Assembly: GCA_050291725.1 (NCBI GenBank)
Contig: JBNKKH010000017.1
Coordinates: forward strand, 62,001-126,000
DNA: 64,000 nt
Direction: 5' to 3'
Source of the DNA: JAAGZL01 sp050291725
GTDB lineage: Bacteria; Pseudomonadota; Gammaproteobacteria; Chromatiales; Chromatiaceae
Shown here: positions 1 to 8,234 of the stretch, piece after piece
How positions within the stretch are numbered: position 1 is the stretch's first letter
Layout of the letters: the number at the start of each line of letters is the position of its first letter
Made by a program: the position numbers and the translations under genes
The notes under the pieces: model-generated
What the model saw: only the letters and a program-made list of their open reading frames with translations
The model's database searches: none
What the model was told of the DNA's origin: nothing

Positions 1-230
1 GCCTTTTCATATTTTCAGAGTAATTTAACTATGGCACTTTATCTGCCTCACCTACCCAAACAAAAACGGTAGCAGTAGGCAAAACAGCTAGAGCCCCAAA
101 GTATAGCTATATCTAGCGTCTGATTATTGAATTTCTTAAATAACTTTAACCCATTAGCTCTTTGCAACATTTTTTATTTATCATTATATCTAAGGCTTTT
201 GACTGAGTAGACGAACAGCATCTAACCAAT

Positions 231-244
231 CTGATTTATATCAA
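231..244 (+). promoter_or_regulatory. FNR/Anr-like box, distal
   Basis: CTGAT-TTAT-ATCAA matches the FNR consensus TTGAT-N4-ATCAA at nine of ten defined positions. It lies about 70 bp upstream of the second box and 198 bp before the peroxidase start. FNR or Anr control of di-haem cytochrome c peroxidases is known in other gammaproteobacteria. Binding here is inferred from sequence only. Confidence 0.5.
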
Positions 245-301
245 TAATATAATTAAAACAATCAATTAGATACATTATAAGTCAATATTTCTCTTCTATT
301 A

Positions 302-315
302 TTGACCAACATCAA
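302..315 (+). promoter_or_regulatory. FNR/Anr-like box, proximal
   Basis: TTGAC-CAAC-ATCAA matches the FNR consensus at nine of ten defined positions. Twenty-two bases further on is TAGTTT (338-343), a weak -10 at the spacing expected for a class-II FNR promoter (box centred at -41.5). This would give a leader of roughly 90 nt before the peroxidase start. Confidence 0.55.
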
Positions 316-441
316 TGCGTTATCATTAGACTTAGTCTAGTTTTAACCTCCGTGTAACCAGTGTTTTTAGAGAGAAAAATCACCCGGAAGATGTTTACAC
401 GCTACACCTTCCACTTATACAACAAGAGGAGGAAATCCTTC

Positions 442-1431
442 ATGAAATACAATGTAATGTCCCTAGCGATCGTAGCCGCTCTAGGGCTGGGCGTGACTAA
501 CGTATCAGCAAATGAACCTATCCAACCCATCGAACCGGCAGCAGGAATCAATGCCACTATGGCGGAGCTGGGTAAGAAACTCTATTTTGATCCGCGTCTT
601 TCTAAGTCTGGATTTATTTCCTGTAACTCCTGCCACAACCTAAGTATGGGCGGTACTGACAATATCCCTACTTCTATTGGAGACCGCTGGAATCAAGGCC
701 CCATAAACGCGCCTACAGTACTCAACTCCAGTCTCTTCTTAGCTCAATTCTGGGATGGTCGGGCCAAGGACCTGAAAGAACAGGCTGGCGGTCCTATAGC
801 CAATCCAGGCGAGATGGGATTCACCCATGAACTAGCTGTACAAGTCCTGTCATCAATACCAGCATATGTAGATGAATTCAAAGAGGTATTTGGTAAAGAA
901 AAAATCGATATCGACAAGGTAACTACTGCTATTGCCGAGTTCGAAAAGACCCTGGTTACCCCTAATTCACGTTTCGATAAATGGCTGAAGGGCGATAAAA
1001 AGGCACTATCTGCGGACGAGGTAGCTGGTTATAACCTGTTCAAAAATAGTGGCTGTACCGCCTGCCACAACGGTCCAGCAGTTGGCGGTAACTCCTTCCA
1101 GAAGATGGGCGTGGTGGAACCCTACAAGACCGATAATCCAGCCGAGGGTCGAGCTGCAGTCACCGGTAAGGATGCGGACCGCTTCAACTTTAAGGTGCCA
1201 ACCCTGCGTAACGTAGAGATGACCTATCCCTACTTCCACGACGGTGCTGCCACAACTCTGAAAGATGCGGTGAATACCATGGGGCGGATTCAGCTAGGCA
1301 AAGAATTCAGCGACATGGAAAACGCCCAGATTGTGGCATTTCTAAAGAGCTTGACAGGCGATCAACCTTCATTCTTATTGCCAATTCTGCCGCCTTCCAC
1401 GGATAAGACTCCACCACCTAAGCCGTTCTAA
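442..1431 (+). CDS. Di-haem cytochrome c peroxidase (CcpA/MauG family)
   Basis: Periplasmic peroxidase that reduces H2O2 with electrons from small c-type cytochromes. The 329-residue product has a signal peptide (cleavage near Ala23) and two haem c motifs, CNSCH at 61-65 and CTACH at 205-209, which is the family's two-domain layout. The start at 442 is chosen because AGAGGAGG sits just upstream and a signal peptide follows directly. A longer in-frame reading from 361 would put basic residues before the signal and has no ribosome site. The Pro-rich C-terminal tail is unusual but harmless. Two FNR-like boxes upstream suggest induction at low oxygen. A strong terminator follows, so the gene is probably monocistronic. 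Confidence 0.92.
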   Translation: MKYNVMSLAIVAALGLGVTNVSANEPIQPIEPAAGINATMAELGKKLYFDPRLSKSGFISCNSCHNLSMGGTDNIPTSIGDRWNQGPINAPTVLNSSLFLAQFWDGRAKDLKEQAGGPIANPGEMGFTHELAVQVLSSIPAYVDEFKEVFGKEKIDIDKVTTAIAEFEKTLVTPNSRFDKWLKGDKKALSADEVAGYNLFKNSGCTACHNGPAVGGNSFQKMGVVEPYKTDNPAEGRAAVTGKDADRFNFKVPTLRNVEMTYPYFHDGAATTLKDAVNTMGRIQLGKEFSDMENAQIVAFLKSLTGDQPSFLLPILPPSTDKTPPPKPF

Positions 1432-1461
1432 GCAGCGGCAAGCGTTTATCGCTCTTGCAGC

Positions 1462-1497
1462 AACGGTGTGCTCACATAACCTGAGCACACCGTTTTT
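1462..1497 (+). terminator. Rho-independent terminator of the peroxidase gene
   Basis: Perfect 11-bp stem (CGGTGTGCTCA at 1464-1474 pairing with 1482-1492), 7-nt loop, then TTTTT at 1493-1497. It lies 30 bp after the stop codon. Confidence 0.9.
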
Positions 1498-1617
1498 ATG
1501 TACAGAATGTACGGTGTACCGCAAATATAGGAAGGAGTATCCATTCCCGAACATCATATCTAGGAAGAAAAAAACAAGTGCGTCTTGCTTGGCGTTCTCT
1601 ATTGAATGTTTAACGCA

Positions 1618-3072
1618 TCATATACCCATGCATAGATATTTAATCTCCACATACTCATCTAGCCCGTATTTGGAGCCCTCTCTACCCATACCCGACTGTT
1701 TAACTCCACCAAAAGGGGCAATTGCGGTAGATATAATCCCTGAATTTATCCCAACCATGCCATACTCTAAATGTTCTGAAACCCGCCATACCCGGCCAAG
1801 ATTCTGACTAAAAAAGTAGGCCGCCAAGCCAAATTCGGTATCATTGGCCATATCGATGGCCTGCTCTTCAGTTTCAAAGCGAAACAGAGGAGCAACCGGG
1901 CCGAAAGTCTCCTCATGGGCGAGCATCATTTGTGAAGAGACATCCACCATCAAAGTTGGTTGAAAGAAGCTTCCTCCCAGTTCATGCCTCTCACCCCCGA
2001 CCATCACGCGGGCTCCCTTAGAAACTGCATCTGAGATATGCTCTTCTACTTTCTGAACTGCCGCCTCGTCGATTAATGGACCCTGGGTAACCCCCTCATC
2101 CATACCATCGCCAACTTTCATCTCCCCTACGGCTGCACTCAGCTTTTCAGCAAATGCATCATAGACACCATCTTGCACCAGAAATCGGTTGGCACAGACA
2201 CAGGTCTGACCAGCATTGCGATATTTTGATTGGATTGCCCCCTCAACCGCCGCATCCAAATCGGCATCGTCAAAAACTATGAAAGGTGCATTACCCCCCA
2301 GCTCCATAGAGACCTTTTTTACCGTATCAGAACACTTAGCTAGGAGAAGCCTCCCCACCTCAGTGGAGCCGGTAAACGAGAGTTTGCGCACAATGGGATT
2401 GGACGTAAGCTCATCGCCAATAACACTTGCAGGCCCTGTTACTATGTTCAAAACCCCATGCGGCATACCGGCTCGGTTTGCCAGCTCGCCTAGAGCCAAC
2501 GCTGACAGCGGGGTATTCCCTGCTGGTTTGATAACCATGGTACAACCGGCGGCCAGAGCAGCCCCTGCCTTTCTGGTAATCATGGCGTTGGGGAAATTCC
2601 AAGGTGTTATAGCGGCGCACACACCGACTGGTTGTTTAATAACCAATATGCGTTTATCCGCATGGTGAGATGGAATAGTATCCCCATATACTCTTTTTGC
2701 CTCTTCAGCAAACCACTCGATAAACGATGCGCCATAGGCAACCTCTCCCAATGACTCAGCCAAGGGCTTGCCCTGTTCCAGGGTCATGATGGTGGCCAGA
2801 TCATGTTTATGCTCCAGCATCAACTCATACCAACGCCGTAACACCCCTGCCCTTTCTGCAGCAGTCTTCTCCCGCCAGGAGAGAAATGCGGTCTCCGCTG
2901 TCTCTATGGCTCTTCTGGTTTCAGCTGCACCCATATTAGGAACTGAGGCCAACACTTCGCCATTTGCCGGATTTGTAATATTTCTCGTTGAGCGATCATC
3001 CGCATCAACCCAATCCCCATTTACAAAACAGGCTTCTCGTAATAGTTCACCATCATTAAGCTGCATAGTCAT
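1618..3072 (-). CDS. gabD: NAD(P)-dependent succinate-semialdehyde dehydrogenase family protein
   Basis: Oxidises succinate semialdehyde (or a related short aldehyde acid) to the acid; cytosolic. The 484-residue length is normal for GabD. Seen in the sequence: the nucleotide-binding region around TPWNFP (157-162), the general base Glu257 in MELGG and the catalytic Cys291 in GQTCVCANRF. The start has two near ATG codons (codons 1 and 3) and a GTGAGA ribosome site. It is divergent from the FAH-family gene, with about 115 bp between starts. Aldehyde dehydrogenase substrate cannot be fixed from sequence. GabD is the closest pattern, and glutarate semialdehyde is the main alternative. Confidence 0.85.
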   Translation of the reverse strand: MTMQLNDGELLREACFVNGDWVDADDRSTRNITNPANGEVLASVPNMGAAETRRAIETAETAFLSWREKTAAERAGVLRRWYELMLEHKHDLATIMTLEQGKPLAESLGEVAYGASFIEWFAEEAKRVYGDTIPSHHADKRILVIKQPVGVCAAITPWNFPNAMITRKAGAALAAGCTMVIKPAGNTPLSALALGELANRAGMPHGVLNIVTGPASVIGDELTSNPIVRKLSFTGSTEVGRLLLAKCSDTVKKVSMELGGNAPFIVFDDADLDAAVEGAIQSKYRNAGQTCVCANRFLVQDGVYDAFAEKLSAAVGEMKVGDGMDEGVTQGPLIDEAAVQKVEEHISDAVSKGARVMVGGERHELGGSFFQPTLMVDVSSQMMLAHEETFGPVAPLFRFETEEQAIDMANDTEFGLAAYFFSQNLGRVWRVSEHLEYGMVGINSGIISTAIAPFGGVKQSGMGREGSKYGLDEYVEIKYLCMGI

Positions 3073-3188
3073 ATCTCACTTTTATATATAGTCCCTATGA
3101 TATATTCACCAGTTCCTAGAGCGCATCACATTTTTCGATGGGGCACTCTGCTAAAGTTATAGACGTTGATTACTCATATGGGCGAACG

Positions 3189-3998
3189 ATGAGAATAAGC
3201 AGATTTATTGATAAAAACAACACGTTACACTATGGCATACTCCAAGATGACAGCAGTGCCGAGTTACTAATAGGCGATCTCTATCAAGGTTTACAGCCGA
3301 CAGGTGATTTAACCTCAGTTGCAAAGGTCCTGGCCCCACTGGAACCCAGCAACATCCTGGGAATTGGCCTAAATTACCATGAACATGCCAAAGAGACCGG
3401 AAAAGACAAAGATATCTCAGAAAACCCCATCCTTTTTATGAAACCTCCTAGCTCAGTAATTGGCCCAGGAGACAATATCAAAATCCCTAAATGCTCCACA
3501 TGGGGGCCAGAAGTAGACTTTGAGGCTGAACTAGCAGTAGTCATTGGGAAAGCGGCCCTGGATGTTCCGGTTGAGTCCGCACTGGATTATGTACTCGGGT
3601 ACACCTGCTCTAACGATGTATCTGCTAGGCGCTGGCAAAAACATGGTGGCGGCGGGCAATGGGTTCGTGGAAAGGGGTTTGACACCTTCTGCCCCCTGGG
3701 TCCAGTTCTGGTCACAGCCGATGAGATACCAGACCCCCAACAATTAAATATCAGATCTATACTTAATGGCGATGTAATGCAAAATAGCAACAGCAGTGAC
3801 ATGATATTCCCCATAGCCCAACTGATTAGTGAGATAAGCCGCGACCGCACCCTAACACCAGGAACGGTAATTCTCACCGGAACTCCTCCAGGGGTTGGAG
3901 TTGCACGCAAGCCACCGCTATTTATGCAAAATGGAGATGTAGTAACTATAGAGATAGAAAAAATAGGCCAACTAACCAACCAGGTAACTGGCAATTAA
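3189..3998 (+). CDS. Fumarylacetoacetate hydrolase (FAH) family protein
   Basis: FAH-fold enzyme of about 269 residues, similar to 2-hydroxyhepta-2,4-diene-1,7-dioate isomerase/hydratase or acylpyruvase types. The N-terminal small domain begins MRISRF. The catalytic domain carries the typical LNYHEHAKE, EVDFEAELAVVIG and YTCSNDVSARRWQ segments, including the acidic metal-binding residues, and ends with GTPPGVG. Start 3189 is preferred because family members begin at this point. A longer reading from 3138 has no better ribosome site. The exact substrate is unknown. Divergent from gabD, so a shared role in degrading a dicarboxylic compound is possible but not shown. The kinase gene follows 17 bp later on the same strand. 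Confidence 0.85.
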   Translation: MRISRFIDKNNTLHYGILQDDSSAELLIGDLYQGLQPTGDLTSVAKVLAPLEPSNILGIGLNYHEHAKETGKDKDISENPILFMKPPSSVIGPGDNIKIPKCSTWGPEVDFEAELAVVIGKAALDVPVESALDYVLGYTCSNDVSARRWQKHGGGGQWVRGKGFDTFCPLGPVLVTADEIPDPQQLNIRSILNGDVMQNSNSSDMIFPIAQLISEISRDRTLTPGTVILTGTPPGVGVARKPPLFMQNGDVVTIEIEKIGQLTNQVTGN

Positions 3999-4015
3999 AC
4001 ATACAGGAAATAGAG

Positions 4016-5290
4016 ATGCGTAAGACCATAGGTAAATTCGATATAAAAAGACTAGTCGGAAAAGGCGCAACCAGCTCTGTTTACCTGGGAGTAGATCCAT
4101 TTACTGATAATAAAGTTGCAATCAAAATTGCCCATCAAGCTGTATTCAGTGATCCGGTAAATGGGGAAAAATTCCAAAAGATGTTTATGAACGAGGCAAG
4201 CCTGGCCGGCAAGCTAAGACATCCGCATATTGTTTCAGTTATTGATGCTGGTAACGAAGACAACCTGCACTACATTGTAATGGAGTATGTTCCAGGAGAT
4301 ACCCTAAAGAAATACTGCTCACCTAAATCACTTCTGCCTTTCGATGATATTGTTGGCATTATTTTCAAATGTTGTAGCGCCCTGGATTATGGCTATAGAC
4401 ACGGCGTAATTCATCGAGATATCAAGCCAGCAAACATTCTCATCGACAAGACAGGGGATGTAAAACTGAGCGACTTCGGTACTGCTCTGATGGAAAACTC
4501 TGAACACACTCAGATAATGGATGCAGTTGGATCGCCTGCATACATGTCACCGGAACAGATACATGGCGAGGATATAACACATCAAGCTGATATCTACTCA
4601 CTTGGTGTATTGATGTACCAGCTGTTTTCCGGACGTTTGCCATTTACCGCCAAAAGCCAGCCTGAGCTTATCCGCAAAATCGAGGAAGAAGACCCAGCCC
4701 CACTGAGCGTAATACGCCCCGATGTTCCAGAATTTCTGGCAAAGATTGTAGAACGCTGCATGGAAAAGAAGCCAGCCAATAGATACGCGACATGGAGTGA
4801 TATGGCGCAAGATCTGACTTCGGCCCATAGTCAACTTGAACTCCCATCAGAAAACGTTTCCGACACTGAGCAGTTCAACATGATGAAAGATCTGGAGTTC
4901 TTCAAGAATTTCAGTGAGGTAGAGTTATGGGAGGTTGTACGTATAAGCAACTGGCGCAAATTCAAGGCTGAAAGTGCACTGCTTAGAGAGGGAAAGATCG
5001 GTGACTCGCTTTTTATACTTGCCTCCGGAGAGGCTAGAATCATGAAGAACGGCTCTTTTCTTGGACTAGTGGAAACCGGCCAATGTTTTGGGGAGATGGC
5101 CTATATCCATGGCAAGAAGAAACCCAGGAGTGCAAGCGTCATCAGCAACTCAGAATCCATTATAATCAAGGTCAAAGCTGACGCCATTCAGTCCGCATCC
5201 AATCAACTACAGACCTCTTTTCATAAGGTTCTTCTTACCATCCTGGCCAATCGACTGGAGCAGACATCGTTACTGGCTTCATTGATATGA
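4016..5290 (+). CDS. Ser/Thr protein kinase with C-terminal cyclic-nucleotide-binding domain
   Basis: A soluble Hanks-type kinase (residues about 8-270) followed by a CAP-like effector domain (about 285-410). Kinase residues are intact: glycine loop GKGATSSV, Lys37 in VAIK, HRDIKPAN with Asp135 and Asn140, DFG Asp153, and the SPE motif. The C-terminal half has the cNMP-fold signature, with GEARIMKNG and FGEMAYIHGKKKPRSASV. No transmembrane segment or PASTA domain is seen. Expected role: phosphorylating protein substrates under control of a bound nucleotide. That control is inferred from the fusion. AGGAAATAGAG is the ribosome site, 17 bp after the FAH stop, so the two genes are probably cotranscribed. 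Confidence 0.9.
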   Translation: MRKTIGKFDIKRLVGKGATSSVYLGVDPFTDNKVAIKIAHQAVFSDPVNGEKFQKMFMNEASLAGKLRHPHIVSVIDAGNEDNLHYIVMEYVPGDTLKKYCSPKSLLPFDDIVGIIFKCCSALDYGYRHGVIHRDIKPANILIDKTGDVKLSDFGTALMENSEHTQIMDAVGSPAYMSPEQIHGEDITHQADIYSLGVLMYQLFSGRLPFTAKSQPELIRKIEEEDPAPLSVIRPDVPEFLAKIVERCMEKKPANRYATWSDMAQDLTSAHSQLELPSENVSDTEQFNMMKDLEFFKNFSEVELWEVVRISNWRKFKAESALLREGKIGDSLFILASGEARIMKNGSFLGLVETGQCFGEMAYIHGKKKPRSASVISNSESIIIKVKADAIQSASNQLQTSFHKVLLTILANRLEQTSLLASLI

Positions 5291-5308
5291 TGCTAGTGAA
5301 ATAGATAA

Positions 5309-5725
5309 TTACAGGTCTCGTACCCTACCGCGCAGAGACTTGGTTTGGCCACGTTTGCTTTTGCTATCCAGGCGCCTCTTTTGCGATGCCTTGGTAGGCT
5401 TGGTCGCTCTCCGCTTCTTTTTCACCAATGCAGCGCTTTTGATAAGAGCCACTAGTCTGTTTAATCCATCTTCCTTATTCTTATCCTGAGTTCTAAAGCG
5501 TTGGGCCTTGATGATGATAATCCCATCTTTATTTAACCTTTGATCACTCAAAGATAGAAGCCGCTGTTTATAAAAGTCTGGCAACGATGATGCCTGCACA
5601 TCAAAACGCAAATGCACCGCAGATGAAACCTTGTTTACATTTTGCCCGCCTGCACCCTGGGCTCGTATTGCACTTATCTCTATCTCATCGATAGGTATGG
5701 AAACGTTATTGGATATTTTCAACAT
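5309..5725 (-). CDS. arfB: Alternative ribosome-rescue factor / peptidyl-tRNA hydrolase ArfB (YaeJ)
   Basis: Releases peptides from ribosomes stalled on mRNAs without a stop codon. The 138-residue product has the class-I release-factor GGQ loop (RAQGAGGQNVNK) but no codon-recognition domain. Its C-terminus is a long Lys/Arg-rich tail of the kind that enters the empty mRNA channel. This domain content separates it from RF1 and RF2. It converges with the kinase gene, with only 18 bp between stops and no obvious terminator. No strong ribosome site precedes the start. Confidence 0.93.
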   Translation of the reverse strand: MLKISNNVSIPIDEIEISAIRAQGAGGQNVNKVSSAVHLRFDVQASSLPDFYKQRLLSLSDQRLNKDGIIIIKAQRFRTQDKNKEDGLNRLVALIKSAALVKKKRRATKPTKASQKRRLDSKSKRGQTKSLRGRVRDL

Positions 5726-5776
5726 GAATAGTGGTGCTAGATATCATATTTCTTATTTATAAGACGCATAAACTAC

Positions 5777-7006
5777 TTAGTAGACTCTAGACACCATCCG
5801 GTCGCCACAAGGAACAACCACAATTCCAGATGCTTCATCAATGTAGTAGTGTTCTTTATCACTCTTCTTATCATAACCGATCTTAGTTCCTTCCTTAATA
5901 ACATTAAAGCGATCAATTATGGTATTGCGCAGCTTACAGCCTCGCTCAATCTTTACATAGTCGAGAATAATACAGTTTTCTATCTCAACCCCCTCGTCCA
6001 GCATAACCTCAAGCCCAATAACACTACGACTGATCTTAACATTATCAATTAAACAACCAGCACCCAATAGGCTGTTTTGCATATCAAGCATTCCTATTTT
6101 GGTAGCCGGCCCATCATAACGATAGGTGCGAATCGGCCATCTTGGATTGAACAGATCAAATTTTGGTTTCATTCCCAGAATATCATCGTGCGCACGTCGG
6201 TAAGAATTAATTGTACCCACATCACACCAGTAGCCTTGCTCTTCGTAAGGCTTGATCCCGGGCACGTCATTATCAGAAAGGTCGTAGGCCATTACTCGCT
6301 GCCTATCCACCAGCCAGGGCAAAACATCACGACCAAAATCTGTTCCACCTCCGCTATGCACCTCCTCCAAAGCCTGCTGCAGTATATCGGCCCTAAATAT
6401 ATAATTACCCATAGAGGCCAAAACTTTATCTGGGCAATCTGGTATCGAAATTGGTTGTTCCGGTTTTTCGTGGAACCCAGTTACACGAAATGTCTCATCT
6501 ATCTCAACATTACCGTACCTAGCAGACTGCTCAATCGGAGCGGGCTTTACAGCTACTGTTACATCAGCCTGCTGATTAAAATGATAATTAAGCATTTGGC
6601 GGATATCCATGCGATAAATATGATCGGAGCCAAAAACCAAAACCACATCGGCCTGATGTTGATCAATTAGTGAACGGTTCTGATAAACCGCATCTGCTGT
6701 TCCCCGAAACCACTCATCGCTACCATCACACAGCTGGGGCGGCACTTCAGTGATAAACTGTTCAACCATCATGGGGGACATCTCCCACGCCTTGTGCAGA
6801 TGCTCAATCAAGGCCTGAGACTTATATTGCACTAACAGGTATATCGAGAAAATTTGAGAATTAACTAGATTGCTTAGTACGAAATCCACCAAGCGATAAC
6901 GCCCACCAAATGGGATTGCCGGTTTGCAACGCAAATCGGTTAGTGGGTAGAGACGGGTGCCTTCCCCGCCTGCCAATACAAAAGCAAGTACTTTGGGGTA
7001 GATCAT
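5777..7006 (-). CDS. glgC: Glucose-1-phosphate adenylyltransferase (ADP-glucose pyrophosphorylase)
   Basis: Makes ADP-glucose from ATP and glucose-1-phosphate, the committed step of bacterial glycogen synthesis; cytosolic homotetramer. The 409-residue protein has the nucleotidyltransferase signature AGGEGTRLYPLT near the N-terminus, the GTADAVYQN segment and a C-terminal left-handed beta-helix region (hexapeptide-like repeats from about 290). Length and order are normal. No other glg gene is in the window, so the pathway genes must lie elsewhere. With PEP carboxykinase and PPDK in the window, it fits a gluconeogenic flow into storage. Confidence 0.95.
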   Translation of the reverse strand: MIYPKVLAFVLAGGEGTRLYPLTDLRCKPAIPFGGRYRLVDFVLSNLVNSQIFSIYLLVQYKSQALIEHLHKAWEMSPMMVEQFITEVPPQLCDGSDEWFRGTADAVYQNRSLIDQHQADVVLVFGSDHIYRMDIRQMLNYHFNQQADVTVAVKPAPIEQSARYGNVEIDETFRVTGFHEKPEQPISIPDCPDKVLASMGNYIFRADILQQALEEVHSGGGTDFGRDVLPWLVDRQRVMAYDLSDNDVPGIKPYEEQGYWCDVGTINSYRRAHDDILGMKPKFDLFNPRWPIRTYRYDGPATKIGMLDMQNSLLGAGCLIDNVKISRSVIGLEVMLDEGVEIENCIILDYVKIERGCKLRNTIIDRFNVIKEGTKIGYDKKSDKEHYYIDEASGIVVVPCGDRMVSRVY

Positions 7007-7335
7007 TTCCGGACGCCATATGCTGATGACTTATATCAATAAGTAACCCTGCACAACTAACTTTTCCAGCTGATCGCGCAAGTCATATCCAAATACTAGT
7101 ACAGATTATTAGGATTTGTTCTCCCACATATGCCACTACCAATGCTCACTACTATATAATGCTTGATATTGGTACGAATATTCTATAATTTCATCGAAAT
7201 GGTGCTAGGTTTAGCTGTTAAATAAAAACCAACGCCATAAGTAGCGCAACACATAATATATAAAAACGATTTTATTGAATTTTTTGGGGCATGTAATAGT
7301 ACTGTTTTTAATAACATAACTTATAAGTGCACAAA
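7007..7335. other. Intergenic region between divergent glgC and the small conserved gene
   Basis: About 330 AT-rich bases without a gene. TTGATA at 7163-7168 and TATAAT at 7184-7189 (15-bp spacer) could form a plus-strand promoter. A degenerate FNR-like sequence (ATGAC-TTAT-ATCAA) lies at 7026-7039, just upstream of glgC, with two mismatches to consensus. Neither is strong. Confidence 0.4.
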
Positions 7336-7584
7336 ATGAATAATGAAGAGAATTGGGAGTACTTTCGGGGCTACACTGCTAAGGGCGTAGCCGGTTTAAT
7401 ATCAACAAAATTGCAGATGGAAGGGGTTCCAAATCGCATTGAAAGGATAGAGCCAGCAGGTGCTGATGGACCGGAGTTCTGGATAACTATTCCGCACGAA
7501 CACCTACAGCATGCAGTGGCAGTACGAGCTCAGCTCCCTATAGAAGATAATGAATTAACTTACCTATCTACTATAGAGCCATAA
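7336..7584 (+). CDS. Small DUF2007-like putative signal-transducing protein
   Basis: An 82-residue soluble protein. The pattern of a short N-terminal region, then residues on substituting for or resolving paralogous subunits (GLISTKLQMEGVPNRIE) and FWITIPHEHLQHAVAV, resembles the ferredoxin-like DUF2007 family. No function is assigned. A GTG three codons upstream (7327) is an alternative start; neither has a clear ribosome site. Bacteriohemerythrin follows 66 bp downstream on the same strand. Confidence 0.6.
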   Translation: MNNEENWEYFRGYTAKGVAGLISTKLQMEGVPNRIERIEPAGADGPEFWITIPHEHLQHAVAVRAQLPIEDNELTYLSTIEP

Positions 7585-7650
7585 GCTATACTTGCATAAG
7601 CTCAATTAACTTTTACCATCGCAACTCTAAACTAGGAGTAGCAGAGAATT

Positions 7651-8088
7651 ATGTTTTTTGTTTGGGATGATGCATATAACACCGGTATTGAGGTTATTGA
7701 TATCCAACACCGGAAAATAGTGGATTACATTAACCAGCTGGATCAGGCTATTTCCACCGATGATAAAATTGAGATAGACAAGGTATTCGACAATCTATTC
7801 AACTATTGCCTCTCTCACTTCTCTTTTGAAGAGAGCCTGATGGCAGAACACGGTTATGAGCACACCGAAGGCCATCGTGCGGTACACAACTCATTCACAT
7901 CCCGTATAGAGCGCTACAAATCTGAATGGAACCAGGGGCATGATGTATCACGCAATCTTTTGCGAGATTTAAAGGTTTGGCTGGTCTCCCACATCCAAAA
8001 AGAAGATCAACTCTACGTAGAAGCAATCCAGAACAAACTTAACCAGGGATGGATAGCCAAAATGCTGGGGAAATTTTTTAAGGACTAA
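7651..8088 (+). CDS. Bacteriohemerythrin
   Basis: A di-iron O2-binding four-helix protein of 145 residues. The ligand set is readable: His20, His56, Glu60, His75, His79, His114 and Asp119, with spacing close to that of studied hemerythrins. It is a single-domain cytosolic form with no fused signalling module. Likely roles are O2 storage, O2 delivery to oxidases, or O2 sensing. AGGAG lies upstream of the start. A possible oxygen carrier near an FNR-boxed peroxidase gene fits a microaerobic lifestyle. Confidence 0.93.
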   Translation: MFFVWDDAYNTGIEVIDIQHRKIVDYINQLDQAISTDDKIEIDKVFDNLFNYCLSHFSFEESLMAEHGYEHTEGHRAVHNSFTSRIERYKSEWNQGHDVSRNLLRDLKVWLVSHIQKEDQLYVEAIQNKLNQGWIAKMLGKFFKD

Positions 8089-8182
8089 GCTGTTGCTTGA
8101 GCATATAGGTTTGGTAGTTAATTTCGTAGCCATTAACCAACTGAGCAGTCCTACTCACGGATACTGCTTCAAACAATGACGC

Positions 8183-8222
8183 CCCTCACCCTAGCCATCT
8201 CCCCCTAAAGGGAGAGCGGATT
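8183..8222. repeat. REP-like extragenic hairpin, copy 1
   Basis: CCCCTCACC followed by a dyad of the form CTCCCCC-TAAA-GGGAGAG. The layout resembles the copy at 16553-16600. Such CTCCC/GGGAG intergenic hairpins occur in many proteobacterial genomes. Two copies of a similar kind are in this window. Confidence 0.45.
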
Positions 8223-8234
8223 AAGAATAAACCC

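Larger units (their letters stand above)
1..441. other. Intergenic region upstream of the cytochrome c peroxidase
   Basis: No gene is supported here. It is AT-rich and holds the two FNR-like boxes listed separately. A short inverted repeat, TAGAC-TTA-GTCTA, lies at 327-339, next to the presumed -10 region. No open reading frame with a credible ribosome site enters from the left edge. Confidence 0.6.
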
